Source: Oceanicola sp.
Lineage (GTDB): Bacteria > Pseudomonadota > Alphaproteobacteria > Rhodobacterales > Rhodobacteraceae
Assembly: GCA_022447275.1 (NCBI GenBank)
Contig: JAKVBK010000001.1
Span: forward strand, 1 to 64,000
Direction of reading: 5' to 3'
DNA: 64,000 bases
Position 1 is the first letter of the stretch; the number at the start of each line of letters is the position of its first letter. The notes under the pieces were generated by a model. That model saw nothing but the letters and a program-made list of their open reading frames with translations. It was not told the DNA's origin and ran no database searches. A program made the position numbers and the translations under genes. Of this stretch, positions 9,533 through 19,198 are shown piece after piece.

Positions 9533-10381
9533 TTAATTGCAGCCTAAAGCGCGCCGCTCTGCCCCGGCATCAAATGAAACATCCGTGTCAGGAAAACGCA
9601 CCTGCACCTCGCCAAGGGTCACGCACGCCTCCGAGACTTGGTTCAGATCCGCCAGCCGCAGGCCCAGATTATAGAGCGCGCGCGGGGCCACTTCGGATGC
9701 CGGATCGGCGGAGAAGCTGTCGAGATATGCCCTTGCAGCAGGGGCATTCTGCGCCAGTTCTGTGAGCGCTTCACCCCGGTAGAAATGGGCCTGACCAATC
9801 AGCGCACCGCCCGGATAGTCGGTGGTGTAATCCGAGAACAAGTCGAGCGCCCGCTGCGCATCCCCATCATTGAGGGCGGCACGGGCCGCATCAAATCGCG
9901 CCTGCTCGCCCACGGCCAGTTCGGGGCCTGTCGATGGCAAACTGCCACCCAGGCCAAGGCCGCCGCTCGGAGCATCGGGGTCTTCCCCACCGAGGCGCGG
10001 TGTCTCGCCAAGCTGCGAAAGATCGCCGCCCTCCAGCTCCACCAGCCGGAACTCCAGATCGCCGATGCGGTTGGTGCCGTCAGTGATGATCCGGGTGATC
10101 AGGAACTCAAGCTCCTCGGTTTTGGCAGTCAGGCGCTGCAGCTCTGTCTCGATCGCATCCACCCGCGACAGGACCGACGCACCGGGCTGAAAGGTCTGCG
10201 GGGCGCCGGTTGTCGCCAATTCACGCCGCAGATTCTGGATCTCGACAAACAGGACGGACAGCTCCTGCCGGATATCGGCAAGGGTTTGGGCGCGGGCCTC
10301 CTCCTGCGCCGTGGCGGGCGCCCCGGACAGACCGCCCATCAGGCTGGCTGCTAGGGCGCAAGCTGCGATCCAGCGGCGCAT
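9533..10381 (-). CDS. cpoB: Tol-Pal system protein CpoB (YbgF)
   Basis: CpoB is a periplasmic TPR protein that links Tol-Pal to peptidoglycan synthesis during constriction. The 282-residue protein has a signal peptide ending near APATAQ at residue 26, and a heptad-rich trimerisation coiled coil at about 35-115 (LADIRQELSVLFVEIQNLR). A low-complexity Gly/Ser/Pro linker comes next, then TPR repeats from about 165 (DGDAQRALDLFSDYTTDYP, AHFYRGEALTEL, APRALYNLGLRLADL). It follows pal by 1 base, as the last gene of the Tol operon. Confidence 0.93.
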   Translation of the reverse strand: MRRWIAACALAASLMGGLSGAPATAQEEARAQTLADIRQELSVLFVEIQNLRRELATTGAPQTFQPGASVLSRVDAIETELQRLTAKTEELEFLITRIITDGTNRIGDLEFRLVELEGGDLSQLGETPRLGGEDPDAPSGGLGLGGSLPSTGPELAVGEQARFDAARAALNDGDAQRALDLFSDYTTDYPGGALIGQAHFYRGEALTELAQNAPAARAYLDSFSADPASEVAPRALYNLGLRLADLNQVSEACVTLGEVQVRFPDTDVSFDAGAERRALGCN

Positions 10382-10382
10382 A

Positions 10383-10931
10383 TCAGCTGCCCAACCCGGC
10401 GGCTGCCCGCAAGACGGTCACCGCGCGCCGATTGCGTTCATAGCAACGCTCCTCGCTGCACACTTCCACCGGGCGTTCCTTGCCATAGGTGACGGTGGTC
10501 AGCCGGGAAGGGGACACGCCTTGTGACACCAGAAATTCCTGCACGGCTGCGGCGCGACGGGCGCCCAGGGCGAGGTTATATTCGCGGGTGCCCTGCTCAT
10601 CTGCATGGCCCTCGATCAGGGCATCATAGGCAGGATTGGCTGCCAGCCAGTTGGCCTGCGATACCAGCACCGCTTCCGCCTGTGGCGTCAGGCTGGACTG
10701 GTCCACCACGAAGAACACGCGATCCCCAACCGAGGCGTTGAAATACGCGATCGAGGTGGGATCGGAAGGATCGCCCTGGGCGCCGATCGCGGGCTGCAGA
10801 TCGACAGAGTTCGTCCCATCCCCAAAGCGGTCCGGGTTTGAACACGCGGCCAAGGCCAGTGGCAAAAGGATCATGGCCATCCAGCGCACGCTGCGCTTGA
10901 GACCTTTTGAAATCGTTTTTCTATGCAACAT
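10383..10931 (-). CDS. pal: Peptidoglycan-associated lipoprotein Pal
   Basis: Pal is an outer-membrane lipoprotein that binds diaminopimelate in peptidoglycan and partners TolB. The 182-residue product has a lipoprotein signal with lipobox LAAC (Cys near residue 30) and a short linker. An OmpA-type domain follows: FFVVDQSSLTPQAEAVL, IEGHADEQGTREYNLALGARRA (the binding loop with Asp and Arg) and VTYGKERPVE. I chose MLHRKT, which gives a proper lipoprotein signal; the open frame upstream does not. It sits between tolB (87 bases upstream) and cpoB. Confidence 0.96.
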   Translation of the reverse strand: MLHRKTISKGLKRSVRWMAMILLPLALAACSNPDRFGDGTNSVDLQPAIGAQGDPSDPTSIAYFNASVGDRVFFVVDQSSLTPQAEAVLVSQANWLAANPAYDALIEGHADEQGTREYNLALGARRAAAVQEFLVSQGVSPSRLTTVTYGKERPVEVCSEERCYERNRRAVTVLRAAAGLGS

Positions 10932-11018
10932 TCTGGGAGTTTCCCCGTTTTGTGTTTCTGCTCTTTTTTTCAACCGTAGCAAACCCAAGGCGTTTCACAA
11001 AGGGGGCCACGCGCCAGT

Positions 11019-12368
11019 CTATTTCAACAACGGAGACCAAGCCGGATCAGAGGCCCCTGCGGGCGTCGGCACCCGCTTGAGGTTGCGTCCAGAAATGTCG
11101 ACCGAATAGAGCGCTGCCCCCCCCGCTGCGCCACTGCTTTCGCGGGTAAACATGATCACACGGCCATTGGGCGCCCAACTGGGCCCTTCATCGAGGAAGG
11201 AGGCCGTCAAAAGCCGCTCCTCAGAGCCATCGAGGCGCATCACGCCAATATGAAAACGCCCCCGGTTCTGCTTGGTGAAGGCCACCAGATCCCCCCGTGG
11301 CGACCAGACCGGCGTGCCGTAGCGCCCCTGCCCGAAGCTGATGCGCCGCGCCTCACCCCCGTTGGCGGGCATCACGTAAAGCTGCTGCGTGCCGGAACGG
11401 TCGCTTTCGAACACGATCTGGCTGCCATCGGGCGAAAAGCTGGGGGCAGTTTCAATCGACGGGGCGGAGGTCAGCCGGGTGGGTGATCCCCCGCGCACGG
11501 GCGCGCTGTACAGGTCTGTGTTGCCGCCTTGGGTCAGTGAATAGACCACCTTGCTGCCATCGGGCGAGAAGCGAGGGGCAAAGCTCATCGTGCCCGGCTG
11601 ATCGGACAAGGCCCGGCGGCGCAGAGTGTCGAGATCCATTAGATAGACCTGCGGCAGGCCGGTTTCGTAGCTCGTGTAAAGAATGCGGCTGCCATCAGGC
11701 GCAAACCGGGGCGCCAGCACAAGGGCGCTGCTGTCCGTCAGATAGGCCGCGCCGGCTCCGTCATAGTCCATGATGGCCAACCGCTTGCGCCGGTTGTTCT
11801 TGGGGCCTTCTTCCGAGACGAATACAACGCGGCTGTCGAAATAGCCGCCTTCGCCCGTAATGCGGCTATAGACTTGGTCCGCCAATTTGTGTCCGATCCG
11901 CCGCCAAGCGCTTTCACGCCCCCCCAATTGCAGACCCTCGCCCAAGGCGGTTTCCGAAAACACATCAAAGAGGCGGAACTTGACAGTCATGCGCCCGCCA
12001 GACCCCACGCGCACCGAGCCCAGAACAAGGGCCTGGGCATTGATCGCCTTCCAGTCGGCATAGCTGACAGGCGCATCAAAAGAGGCGGGGGTCGAAATAT
12101 AGGCATCGCGCGGGATCGCACGGAACAGCCCGGTGCCCTCCAGATCGGCGGCCACAAGATCTGACAGGCGGCGCGCAAGATCAGCCGATTGCGGGGTTTC
12201 GGCTACAAAGACCGGCACGGCGATGGGCAAGGGTTCGATCACGCCTTCGGTGATCTCGATGCGCAAAGGGCCGTTCTGGGCCTGGGCGGGCGTGACGCCC
12301 CCTGACTGAAACAGAGCCACAGCCAAAAGGGCGGGCAGAAATAGGCGGGACAGGCGCTGGAGATCCAT
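11019..12368 (-). CDS. tolB: Tol-Pal translocation protein TolB
   Basis: TolB is a periplasmic protein that contacts Pal and TolA. The 449-residue product has a signal peptide (hydrophobic stretch at about 8-22, cut near PAQAQ), an N-terminal alpha/beta domain, and a six-bladed propeller. The blades show repeated [27 protein letters not shown] and TPVWSPRGD strands between about 210 and 440. Its ATG overlaps the tolA stop (TGATG), so the start MDLQRL is well supported and translation is coupled. Confidence 0.96.
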   Translation of the reverse strand: MDLQRLSRLFLPALLAVALFQSGGVTPAQAQNGPLRIEITEGVIEPLPIAVPVFVAETPQSADLARRLSDLVAADLEGTGLFRAIPRDAYISTPASFDAPVSYADWKAINAQALVLGSVRVGSGGRMTVKFRLFDVFSETALGEGLQLGGRESAWRRIGHKLADQVYSRITGEGGYFDSRVVFVSEEGPKNNRRKRLAIMDYDGAGAAYLTDSSALVLAPRFAPDGSRILYTSYETGLPQVYLMDLDTLRRRALSDQPGTMSFAPRFSPDGSKVVYSLTQGGNTDLYSAPVRGGSPTRLTSAPSIETAPSFSPDGSQIVFESDRSGTQQLYVMPANGGEARRISFGQGRYGTPVWSPRGDLVAFTKQNRGRFHIGVMRLDGSEERLLTASFLDEGPSWAPNGRVIMFTRESSGAAGGAALYSVDISGRNLKRVPTPAGASDPAWSPLLK

Positions 12369-13435
12369 CACTTGATCCTCATTCGTTCGGGATTGAATAC
12401 CATTTCGATCTCGCGCCACTGATCAAACTTGTCGGCGGGCAGATCATATCCGCGTGCACCACAGCGAATGATCGCGCGGCGCGCAGCTTCATAGGCTTGG
12501 CGCACGGCATCGCCGGATCCGCCCTCGGCCGCCACTTGGCGGATCGATGCAGTGTCCGGGCGGCCATCGGCCAGCATTGAGACGCCCACCGTCACCGTGA
12601 CCCGGAGCGCCGCAGAAGACAAGGCGCCCACGTTCCAGCATTGCTGCACAGCAACTCGAAGCGCATCTTTTTCACCGCTGGTCAGCGGCGGGCCCGTGGG
12701 CGCAGAGGCTGTCGCGTCAGGCTGCGCTTCCGGCTGGGGCTCAGGCTCAGGCGCCGGGGCAGCGGCATCCTGCAGCGCGTCATCAAGGGCATCTGATATG
12801 GCTGCCTGCCGCGTGGGCCGGGTCTGCGGCCGGATCGAGCGTGTGGGCGCCACTGCGCCGCGCGTGCCGCCGATCGCGGCTTCCGCTTCGGTAACGATCT
12901 CTGTCGCGGCCTCAGGCGGGGCCGTGGCTTCGGGCAGCGCTTCGACCGGTTGGGCGGTCTCGGGTGTCGGTGCCGGGCGAGCTGCCTCTTGCAAGGTGGC
13001 ATCGGGGGCAGCGGCCGGGTCCGGGCGGGGTGCGGCCACGGGCGCCACGCGCGGCGCCGGGGCAGGCGAGGCGGAGACAGCGGGATCAGGACGGGGCGAA
13101 GCACCCGGATCATTCACCGGGGCAGGCGTGGCCGCGTCAGGCGCAGGGGCCTGCTCTGCGGTTTCGGCCTCCGGCGTGGGTGCGGGCTCTGGTGCAGGCT
13201 CCGGGGCGGGATCCGGTTCTGGCGTGGGCGCGGGCTTTGGGTCTGGCGTTACAGAGGGCACCGGCAAGGCCGCAGGGGTGGCTTGCAAGGCGTCGAATTC
13301 TTCCCCGCTCAGCAAGGTCACCTCGGTAACAGAGACATCCTCCAGCCGCGGAGTGCGATCCAGCCAGCCGGAGACAAGCGCCCAGCTCAGCACCAGGGCA
13401 TGGCCCGTACCGGATATGAGCATTCCTGGCTGCAT
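12368..13435 (-). CDS. tolA: TolA-type protein of the Tol-Pal system
   Basis: TolA bridges the TolQR motor to Pal and TolB across the periplasm. The 355 residues fall into three parts. An N-terminal membrane anchor includes [16 protein letters not shown] at 8-23. A very long Pro/Ala/Glu-rich linker covers about 55-245; it is not the Lys/Ala helix of E. coli TolA, so the rod is probably an extended polyproline-like chain. A compact C-terminal TonB/TolA-like domain follows from about 250, with two Cys ([10 protein letters not shown] and [10 protein letters not shown]). It starts 3 bases after tolR. Confidence 0.9.
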   Translation of the reverse strand: MQPGMLISGTGHALVLSWALVSGWLDRTPRLEDVSVTEVTLLSGEEFDALQATPAALPVPSVTPDPKPAPTPEPDPAPEPAPEPAPTPEAETAEQAPAPDAATPAPVNDPGASPRPDPAVSASPAPAPRVAPVAAPRPDPAAAPDATLQEAARPAPTPETAQPVEALPEATAPPEAATEIVTEAEAAIGGTRGAVAPTRSIRPQTRPTRQAAISDALDDALQDAAAPAPEPEPQPEAQPDATASAPTGPPLTSGEKDALRVAVQQCWNVGALSSAALRVTVTVGVSMLADGRPDTASIRQVAAEGGSGDAVRQAYEAARRAIIRCGARGYDLPADKFDQWREIEMVFNPERMRIK

Positions 13436-13438
13436 CGG

Positions 13439-13948
13439 CTACTGATCCGTCCCATCACTGGGCCCTGAAGGCCCGTCGAAACGCGGCCCGCCCGGCTCTG
13501 TCACGAGGCCAATGTCGCGAAAGCCCGCGGCGTTCAATGCGCCCATCACTTCCATCACCCGCCCATAGGCAAGGGCCGCATCACCGCGCAGATAGACGGT
13601 CTGGCTGTCTCGCTCGGCCAGCACGGCCCGCAGCAGAGGAACAAGTTCGTCAGGCGGCACTTCGCTGTCCTGAATGGCAAGGCGACCATCGGCCATGACC
13701 GTCACCGTGAGCGGCTGTTCCTGCTCGGATGGCAACGGGTTGGCTGCGGTTTCCGGAAGCTCTACGGGCACGCCCACCGTCAGAAGCGGGGCAGCCACCA
13801 TGAAGATGATCAGCAGCACCAGCATCACATCCACAAATGGCGTGACGTTGATTTCGGCCATTGGGGCCGCGCGCTGGCGGGCACGGGCCCTGCCGCGCCT
13901 GCGGCCCCCGCTGCCGCCGCCTGCCCCATTTTGCACAGACGCGCCCAT
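13439..13948 (-). CDS. tolR: Biopolymer transport protein TolR (ExbD family)
   Basis: TolR works with TolQ as a proton-driven motor in the inner membrane. In 169 residues there is a Gly/Arg-rich cytoplasmic leader, then PMAEINVTPFVDVMLVLLIIFMVAAPLL. This single TM helix contains the conserved proton-carrying Asp. A periplasmic domain follows with QTVYLRGDAALAYGRVMEVMGAL, the typical ExbD/TolR fold. The start lies 2 bases from tolQ, within the operon. Confidence 0.96.
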   Translation of the reverse strand: MGASVQNGAGGGSGGRRRGRARARQRAAPMAEINVTPFVDVMLVLLIIFMVAAPLLTVGVPVELPETAANPLPSEQEQPLTVTVMADGRLAIQDSEVPPDELVPLLRAVLAERDSQTVYLRGDAALAYGRVMEVMGALNAAGFRDIGLVTEPGGPRFDGPSGPSDGTDQ

Positions 13949-13950
13949 GC

Positions 13951-14640
13951 TCAGCCGTCCAACTGGCGCGACAGCAGCGTGGCGAATTCATCGGCAAAGG
14001 CCTCATAGCCCCCGACGATCCTGTCACTGTCTGCAATGAGCTTGTTGTAGAAGACCACCGCCGGGATAGCGGCCAAAAGGCCAAGGGCCGTCGCCAGCAG
14101 TGCCTCTGCGATGCCCGGGGCCACCACGGCAAGATCCGTTGAGCCGCTTACGGCGATCTGTTCAAACGCGTGCTTGATGCCCCAGACCGTGCCAAACAGC
14201 CCGACGAACGGAGCCGTTGACCCCACCGTGGCCAAGAAGGACAGACCGCCGTTCAGACGCTCAGCCTCTTTGGCGATCGCCACATCCATCGACCTGTCAA
14301 TGCGGGCCTGGGCGTTGGGGATCAGCGCCCCGTCCTGGCGGTGAGACCGGCGCCATTCCTCCATTCCGGCTGCGAACACCCGTTCGGCGGCACCGGCGGG
14401 TTCGGGCCCAAGGGTTTCGTACAGCTCGTCCAGCGGCTCCCCCGACCAGAAGGCCGCGTCAAATGCGCTGGACGCCCGCTTTGTGTGGCGGAAGGCAATG
14501 TGTTTCTGAATGATGATCGCCCAAGACCATACCGAAGCCACGATCAAAAGGACCATGACAATCTGCACCGTGAACGTAGCACGTGCGAAAAGCGCCCAGA
14601 ACGAGAAGTCGAGCGCGGGGGCGAGGCCGGATGGATCCAT
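13951..14640 (-). CDS. tolQ: TolQ motor subunit (MotA/TolQ/ExbB family)
   Basis: TolQ forms the pentameric channel around TolR. The 229-residue product has three TM segments: about 15-40 (FTVQIVMVLLIVASVWSW), and two C-terminal ones with FLATVGSTAPFVGLFGTVWG and ALLATALGLLAAIPAVVFYN. The latter carry the Thr residues of the proton path. The start MDPSGLAP gives the family length; the frame extends upstream through a hydrophilic stretch without a signal. The 160 bases between ybgC and tolQ contain an imperfect hairpin (14654-14679) and probably a promoter I could not fix. Confidence 0.96.
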   Translation of the reverse strand: MDPSGLAPALDFSFWALFARATFTVQIVMVLLIVASVWSWAIIIQKHIAFRHTKRASSAFDAAFWSGEPLDELYETLGPEPAGAAERVFAAGMEEWRRSHRQDGALIPNAQARIDRSMDVAIAKEAERLNGGLSFLATVGSTAPFVGLFGTVWGIKHAFEQIAVSGSTDLAVVAPGIAEALLATALGLLAAIPAVVFYNKLIADSDRIVGGYEAFADEFATLLSRQLDG

Positions 14641-14800
14641 GAGCCTGCTTTCTCTTGTGTATGGCCCGCAACATACAAGATGCGCGGCGCCTGCCTCTGA
14701 AGGGGCCGTTCTTTTGCGGCCCGGTTCAGGACATTTACCCATTTTTCAAGGCAAAAGCCAACAGCGCCGTGACCGATCACATAAGAGTTGAACGGAGCGC

Positions 14801-15205
14801 TTACGATTTTCCGTCAAGCAATGCGCGAATTTCCGCTGGCAGGCGGGTTGGGCGGCCCTCCAGCGTCATCACCACAATCTGCACAGTGGCCGTAAATAAA
14901 GGCTGATCCTCCCGGCGCACGCGCTGCTCCATCGTGAAGCGCGCACCCTTCACATCGCTCAGCGTCGTCTCGACCACCAGCACGTCATCCAGCCGCGCGG
15001 GTGCGATATAATCTGCCTCAATCCGTTTGACCGCAAAGACGATCCCAAAATCATCTTTCATACGGTTCTGATCCATACCGATATCCCGCACCCAGTCAGA
15101 GCGGCCGCGCTCGATAAAGCGCAGGTAATTGGCATAGTAAACGATACCGGCCATGTCCGTATCTTCGTAGTAGACACGCAGCGTATGGGTAAAAATCTTG
15201 CTCAT
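14801..15205 (-). CDS. ybgC: Tol-Pal-associated acyl-CoA thioesterase YbgC
   Basis: This is a 4-hydroxybenzoyl-CoA-type hotdog thioesterase that heads the Tol-Pal operon in most proteobacteria. The 134-residue sequence has LRVYYEDTDMAGIVYYANYLRFIERGRSDWVR near the N-terminus. It contains the catalytic Asp of the YxDTD motif and the following His/Tyr-rich helix. YbgC is thought to act on acyl-CoA or acyl-ACP in phospholipid metabolism. It ends 160 bases before tolQ. The roughly 270 bases upstream of it (15206-15476) contain no convincing gene. Confidence 0.93.
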   Translation of the reverse strand: MSKIFTHTLRVYYEDTDMAGIVYYANYLRFIERGRSDWVRDIGMDQNRMKDDFGIVFAVKRIEADYIAPARLDDVLVVETTLSDVKGARFTMEQRVRREDQPLFTATVQIVVMTLEGRPTRLPAEIRALLDGKS

Positions 15206-15476
15206 AGCCGCAGCCTAGCCACGGATCGGCCCGTTGCAAGTGCGCTCGCAAATCGGTGCGCCAAGGCGCGTCAAAGCAAGCCCCTCGGCAACAGCACCGA
15301 GGGCGCGACGGCGACGGCAGATCATATCGCACATGTCACAGCCATGATTGACAGCAGCGCCACCGCGCGCGCCGCTTTGAAGCAACAGGCGCACGACATG
15401 GAAAACATGGCAGCAGATCTGGCCGCGCGCTTGAAGGGCTGGCTTCCGCCAAAAGTCTAGACAGGCTGCAGAGATG

Positions 15477-16100
15477 TCAGGACGGAGGCTGCACCCGCGC
15501 AGACAGGCGCAGGGCGTGGCTCGCGTCGGTGGCCACGGCAGGCATTACCGGATCATAGGCGGCGCGGATCAGGTCAGCGATCTCTGGCCGCAACACCAGC
15601 TTGTCGGCCACGCGCGCCAAGGGCGCCGTCTGCGTGAAGGCGGTGTCTGACCACAGCAAAATCGCATTCACAGCCTGTTGCAGGGCCAGATCGGCAGCCG
15701 GCACGTTTGTCATCTCTGCATCCATACGCACAAACGCGAAGCAGGCCCGGATGGCATTGGCCTCATCGAAGCGAAACACCCGGTACTGATTGGAGTTGCT
15801 CGCCTTGAGCCGGGCCAGCAAGGGCAAAAGATCGGGGATCAGTCGATCCATTCCCGGCACGTCGGCCAGTTCATCCCAGTCGCGCAGGAAGAACAGCATC
15901 AGGTTTGAGCCGAGCTCCGGGTCGGTTTCGGTGATCGGATGATTGGCCAGCGCTGCAACGGCTTCGATCGCCCCCTTGATCACCGCAAGCGTTTCGTCTT
16001 CGACGCCAAAAACGATTGGCGCAATTGGACGCCCCCAGCGCGCAAAGAGGTACTGCCCGTCGGCGCGCGTGAAAAGAGCTTCAATTTGTTCACGTTCCAT
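15477..16100 (-). CDS. Conserved hypothetical protein between ruvB and ybgC
   Basis: I do not recognise a named family. The 207-residue product has no signal peptide or membrane helix. It starts MEREQIEALFTRADGQYLFARWGRPIAPIVFGVEDET and then alternates helices and strands. It is moderately rich in Ala and Leu and contains a few Cys-free acidic patches. I chose the ATG at 16098-16100 because the frame upstream is Arg-rich and unlike the rest. It lies on the same strand as ruvCAB and the tol genes, in the position where many Rhodobacteraceae carry a small conserved gene. Function unknown. Confidence 0.7.
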   Translation of the reverse strand: MEREQIEALFTRADGQYLFARWGRPIAPIVFGVEDETLAVIKGAIEAVAALANHPITETDPELGSNLMLFFLRDWDELADVPGMDRLIPDLLPLLARLKASNSNQYRVFRFDEANAIRACFAFVRMDAEMTNVPAADLALQQAVNAILLWSDTAFTQTAPLARVADKLVLRPEIADLIRAAYDPVMPAVATDASHALRLSARVQPPS

Positions 16101-16304
16101 CAGCCTGCCCCCTGCGGTTTGGCGATGCCTTGCCCGAGGCACAGCATCGCCTGTCTCACGTTTCCCTAGTTCACATTTATCGGCCGCACGGCAAGAGCAA
16201 GAGCGTTTAAAACAGCGCGATGAAGAGCGACGTTTTCACTCACCAGCGCCCAATATTCCGCACGGCACAGGCGGAGCGGTGTTTTGGCCGCGGCTTGGGC
16301 CGGT

Positions 16305-17351
16305 TCAGTCGGCGCCGTCGAACAGATCACCGCTCTCCGGGCGGCGGGGCGCATCCAGCCCAAGATGGCGCCAAGCCCGGTTTGAGATCATGCGCCCCCG
16401 GGGTGTGCGCTGCACCAGCCCCTGCTGCAAAAGGTAAGGCTCGATCACTTCTTCCAGCGCGTCGCGCGCCTCCGACAGGGCCGCCGCCATGGTTTCAACG
16501 CCGACAGGCCCCCCGCCGTATTCCTGTGCGATCAAGCTGAGGTAGCGCCGGTCAGCCCCATCTAGGCCAAGCTGATCCACGCCAAGGCGGGTGAGCGCAT
16601 CATCGGCGAGCGCACGGGTGATGACGCCATCCCCTTCGACCACGGCAAAATCCACCACTCGGCGCAAAAGGCGTCCGGCAATGCGCGGCGTGCCGCGGGC
16701 ACGCGTCGCGATCTCGCGCGCGCCGCCATCGTCACAGGGGATGTTCAATTTAGACGCCCCGCGCGCCACGATGCTGTGGAGTTCTTCGACCGAGTAAAAT
16801 TGCAGGCGCACGGGAATGCCAAAGCGATCCCGCAAGGGGGTGGTCAGCAGGCCAAGGCGCGTGGTCGCCCCAACAAGCGTGAAGGGCTGCAATTCGATCC
16901 GGACAGTCCGCGCCGCAGGTCCTTCGCCGATCACAAGATCCAGTTCGAAATCCTCCATCGCGGGATAGAGCACTTCCTCAACGACGGGATTGAGACGATG
17001 GATTTCGTCAATAAACAGCACATCCCGCGCTTCCAGATTGGTGAGGATGGCAGCAAGGTCACCGGCCTTGGCCAGCACAGGCCCGGAGGTCATCCGGAAA
17101 TTGACGCCCAGTTCACGCGCCATGATCTGAGCCAGCGTTGTCTTGCCGAGGCCGGGCGGGCCGTGAAACAGGGTGTGGTCCATGGCCTGCCCCCTGCGGC
17201 GGGCGCTTTCAAGAAACACCGAAAGGTTGGCGCGGGCCTCGGCCTGGCCCACGAAATCGGCCAGCAGCTGGGGGCGCAGGGCGCGGTCCTGATCCCCGTC
17301 CTGGGGGGTGCCCCGCAAAGTGGGATCAGGGGAAGCATCTGGGGATGTCAC
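16305..17351 (-). CDS. ruvB: Holliday junction branch-migration helicase RuvB
   Basis: RuvB is the hexameric AAA+ motor that drives branch migration with RuvA. The 348-residue protein has Walker [13 protein letters not shown] near residue 65, Walker B FIDEIHRL, sensor 1 GATTRLG and the arginine finger region PLRDRFGI. The winged-helix C-terminus contains [11 protein letters not shown]. Length is normal. It lies 3 bases after ruvA. The 204 bases beyond its stop, to the next gene, show no clear terminator or gene. Confidence 0.98.
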   Translation of the reverse strand: MTSPDASPDPTLRGTPQDGDQDRALRPQLLADFVGQAEARANLSVFLESARRRGQAMDHTLFHGPPGLGKTTLAQIMARELGVNFRMTSGPVLAKAGDLAAILTNLEARDVLFIDEIHRLNPVVEEVLYPAMEDFELDLVIGEGPAARTVRIELQPFTLVGATTRLGLLTTPLRDRFGIPVRLQFYSVEELHSIVARGASKLNIPCDDGGAREIATRARGTPRIAGRLLRRVVDFAVVEGDGVITRALADDALTRLGVDQLGLDGADRRYLSLIAQEYGGGPVGVETMAAALSEARDALEEVIEPYLLQQGLVQRTPRGRMISNRAWRHLGLDAPRRPESGDLFDGAD

Positions 17352-17354
17352 AAC

Positions 17355-18035
17355 TTATCCTTTCGGGGCCAGCAGCCGCAATCCGGACCGGATCAATTCA
17401 GCCGTGTCCGCATCCGGCGCCTCGCCTGCCACCGTGGCAATGGCCTGCGCAGCTTCTCCCCGGCTATAGCCAAGGTTTTCCAGCGCCGAGAGCGCATCTG
17501 CCTGCGCTGCCGCTGTGCTGCGGCCTTGGGGTTGCGGCGCGGCAGGTGCATCCGCCTCCGGTTCGGTAAGCACGACATCTGATGCCTCGGGTGCCTGCAG
17601 AGGCGCAGACAAGCTTGCGCCCAACGCCATGACGGCCGGCGCCTTGTCTTTCAACTCATTGACCACGCGCTGGGCGATCTTGGGGCCCACGCCAGGTGCC
17701 GCCTTCACCGCACCCCAGTCGCCAAGGGCGATGGCCCGGCTGACCCCTTCCGGCCCCAAAACCGAAAGGATGGCCAAAGCCCCCTTTGCACCGATCCCCT
17801 GCACGCCAATGAGCAGGCGATGCCATTCCTTTTCCAGCAGCGTGGGAAAGCCAAACAATTGCAGAAGGTCTTCGCGCACCAACAGTTCTGTAAACAGGCG
17901 CACGGGCGCGCCCGGCTCAGGCAGCCCGGCCATCGTGCGATCTGAGACATGAACGATGTAGCCGACACCGGCCACGTCAATCAGAACATGGCCGTCGCCC
18001 TTGTAGCCCATGCGCCCGGTCAGCTGTCCAATCAT
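17355..18035 (-). CDS. ruvA: Holliday junction DNA-binding protein RuvA
   Basis: RuvA is the tetrameric DNA-binding partner of RuvB. In 226 residues the OB-fold start MIGQLTGRM is followed by the helix-hairpin-helix pair with [14 protein letters not shown] and [17 protein letters not shown] near residues 75-130. A flexible acidic/Ala-rich linker and a C-terminal domain III ([17 protein letters not shown]) that binds RuvB complete it. The start overlaps the ruvC stop by 4 bases (ATGA), showing translational coupling. Confidence 0.97.
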   Translation of the reverse strand: MIGQLTGRMGYKGDGHVLIDVAGVGYIVHVSDRTMAGLPEPGAPVRLFTELLVREDLLQLFGFPTLLEKEWHRLLIGVQGIGAKGALAILSVLGPEGVSRAIALGDWGAVKAAPGVGPKIAQRVVNELKDKAPAVMALGASLSAPLQAPEASDVVLTEPEADAPAAPQPQGRSTAAAQADALSALENLGYSRGEAAQAIATVAGEAPDADTAELIRSGLRLLAPKG

Positions 18036-18583
18036 CCGCGCATCCTCGCAGCGCGCCCTGTGCGGCCGGCGCGCACCGGCTGCTCTGCCTTGGCCAATGC
18101 AGCCGACAATCGGCCCGCTGACTGCAGGTGATAGGAGTGGCAGACCGCGATCGCCAGCGCATCAGCCGCATCGGCACTGTCCAGTTCCACTCCGGGAAAT
18201 TGCAATTTCACCATGTGCTCCACCTGCTGTTTTTGCGCATGTCCAACGCCCACCACCGCTTTCTTAACGGCATTGGGCGCATATTCCCCCACGCGCAGCC
18301 CGGCCCGCGCCGGGACAAGCAGCGCAATCGCCCGGGCCTGCCCCAGCTTGAGCGTTCCGGTCGCGTCCTTGTTCACAAATGTCTGTTCCACTGCGGCCGC
18401 CTGGGGGCCATGCGTGTCAAACACATCTTCCAGCAAATCATAGAGATGGGCCAGCCGGTCAGCGAGTGATTCCCCCTGCGCCTTGCACGTCCCGTTTGCG
18501 ACATGGGACAGCCGGTTTCCCGCCATCTCGATCACGCCCCACCCGGTGCATCTCAGGCCCGGGTCAATTCCGATGACGCGCAT
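18032..18583 (-). CDS. ruvC: Holliday junction resolvase RuvC
   Basis: RuvC cuts Holliday junctions symmetrically. The 183-residue product keeps all four acidic active-site residues at the E. coli positions: Asp7 (GIDPGL), Glu66 (AAVEQTFV), Asp138 and Asp141 ([10 protein letters not shown]). The start MRVIGIDPG gives the normal N-terminus; an 18-codon upstream extension in frame is not conserved. It is the first gene of ruvCAB, divergent from the DUF1127 gene across a 313-base gap. Confidence 0.97.
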   Translation of the reverse strand: MRVIGIDPGLRCTGWGVIEMAGNRLSHVANGTCKAQGESLADRLAHLYDLLEDVFDTHGPQAAAVEQTFVNKDATGTLKLGQARAIALLVPARAGLRVGEYAPNAVKKAVVGVGHAQKQQVEHMVKLQFPGVELDSADAADALAIAVCHSYHLQSAGRLSAALAKAEQPVRAGRTGRAARMRG

Positions 18584-18896
18584 GGCCTCATCCCCTGCTC
18601 TTGTTTTGTCCCTGCAATTAGCACGAAACGCGAACATTCGCCAAGAGGCATGGCAGCCTTCCCGTGAAAAAGGGAGAATTGCGACATTGGGGGGCGGGAA
18701 ACTGTTCCGGAAACGACATTTTTCAGAGAATTGGAATTCATACTTTATAACAGATGGTTAACCCCCAGATGAGCTATGCTTTCATTGCATATGTGGCATG
18801 AGTTTTTTGCGGCTTGTGCGAACGCACGCACAGGAATACCTGCCCCGTCACGTGACGATCTTATCGAACCGCAAACTCAAGCTAAGGAGACCCCAG
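18584..18896. promoter_or_regulatory. Divergent regulatory region between ruvC and the DUF1127 gene
   Basis: This 313-base stretch holds no gene. Toward DUF1127 I see TTCAGA at 18723-18728 and TATAAC at 18747-18752, 18 bases apart, a plausible promoter. It would leave a leader of roughly 140 nucleotides. The palindrome TTCCGGAA (about 18705-18712) could be an operator. AAGGAG stands 7 bases before the DUF1127 start. No clear promoter toward ruvC was found. Confidence 0.4.
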
Positions 18897-19097
18897 ATGG
18901 CAATCATCGATACCCCCCGCGCGCCCGCAATTGGCCACCTGAACACAGGTGTCCTCGGCAATTTCTATAGCTCCACCTTCGGGGCCGTTCTCGCCTGGTA
19001 TGACCGCCGTGCCACCCGCAACGCATTGTCCGCCCTGTCGGACCGCGAGCTGGAAGACATCGGCCTGTCCCGCGGCGAGATCGACACGCTGCTGTAA
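18897..19097 (+). CDS. Small DUF1127 protein (YjiS-like)
   Basis: The product has 66 residues. The C-terminal half is the DUF1127 arginine-rich motif: LAWYDRRATRNALSALSDRELEDIGLSRGEID. DUF1127 proteins are abundant in Rhodobacteraceae. A Rhodobacter member (CcaF1) binds RNA and is made under stress with small RNAs, so an RNA-binding or stress role is possible here by analogy only. I chose MAIIDTP because AAGGAGACCCCAG precedes it; the longer frame has no such site. A terminator follows about 27 bases after the stop, and no CcsR-like RNA repeats are visible downstream. Confidence 0.85.
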   Translation: MAIIDTPRAPAIGHLNTGVLGNFYSSTFGAVLAWYDRRATRNALSALSDRELEDIGLSRGEIDTLL

Positions 19098-19124
19098 TCT
19101 CAGCGCCGTATCAGACACGTTTAG

Positions 19125-19150
19125 AAGGGGTCGCAATGCGGCCCCTTTTT
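19125..19150 (+). terminator. Terminator after DUF1127 gene
   Basis: AAGGGG-TCGC pairs with GCGG-CCCCTT around a short AAT loop, and a run of six T closes it on the plus strand. It separates the DUF1127 gene from the convergent prmA and may serve both. Confidence 0.8.
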
Positions 19151-19198
19151 TGTATGCAGGGGGCCGCGGCCAGAGCGGTGCAGAGTGTCCAGCCGGGC

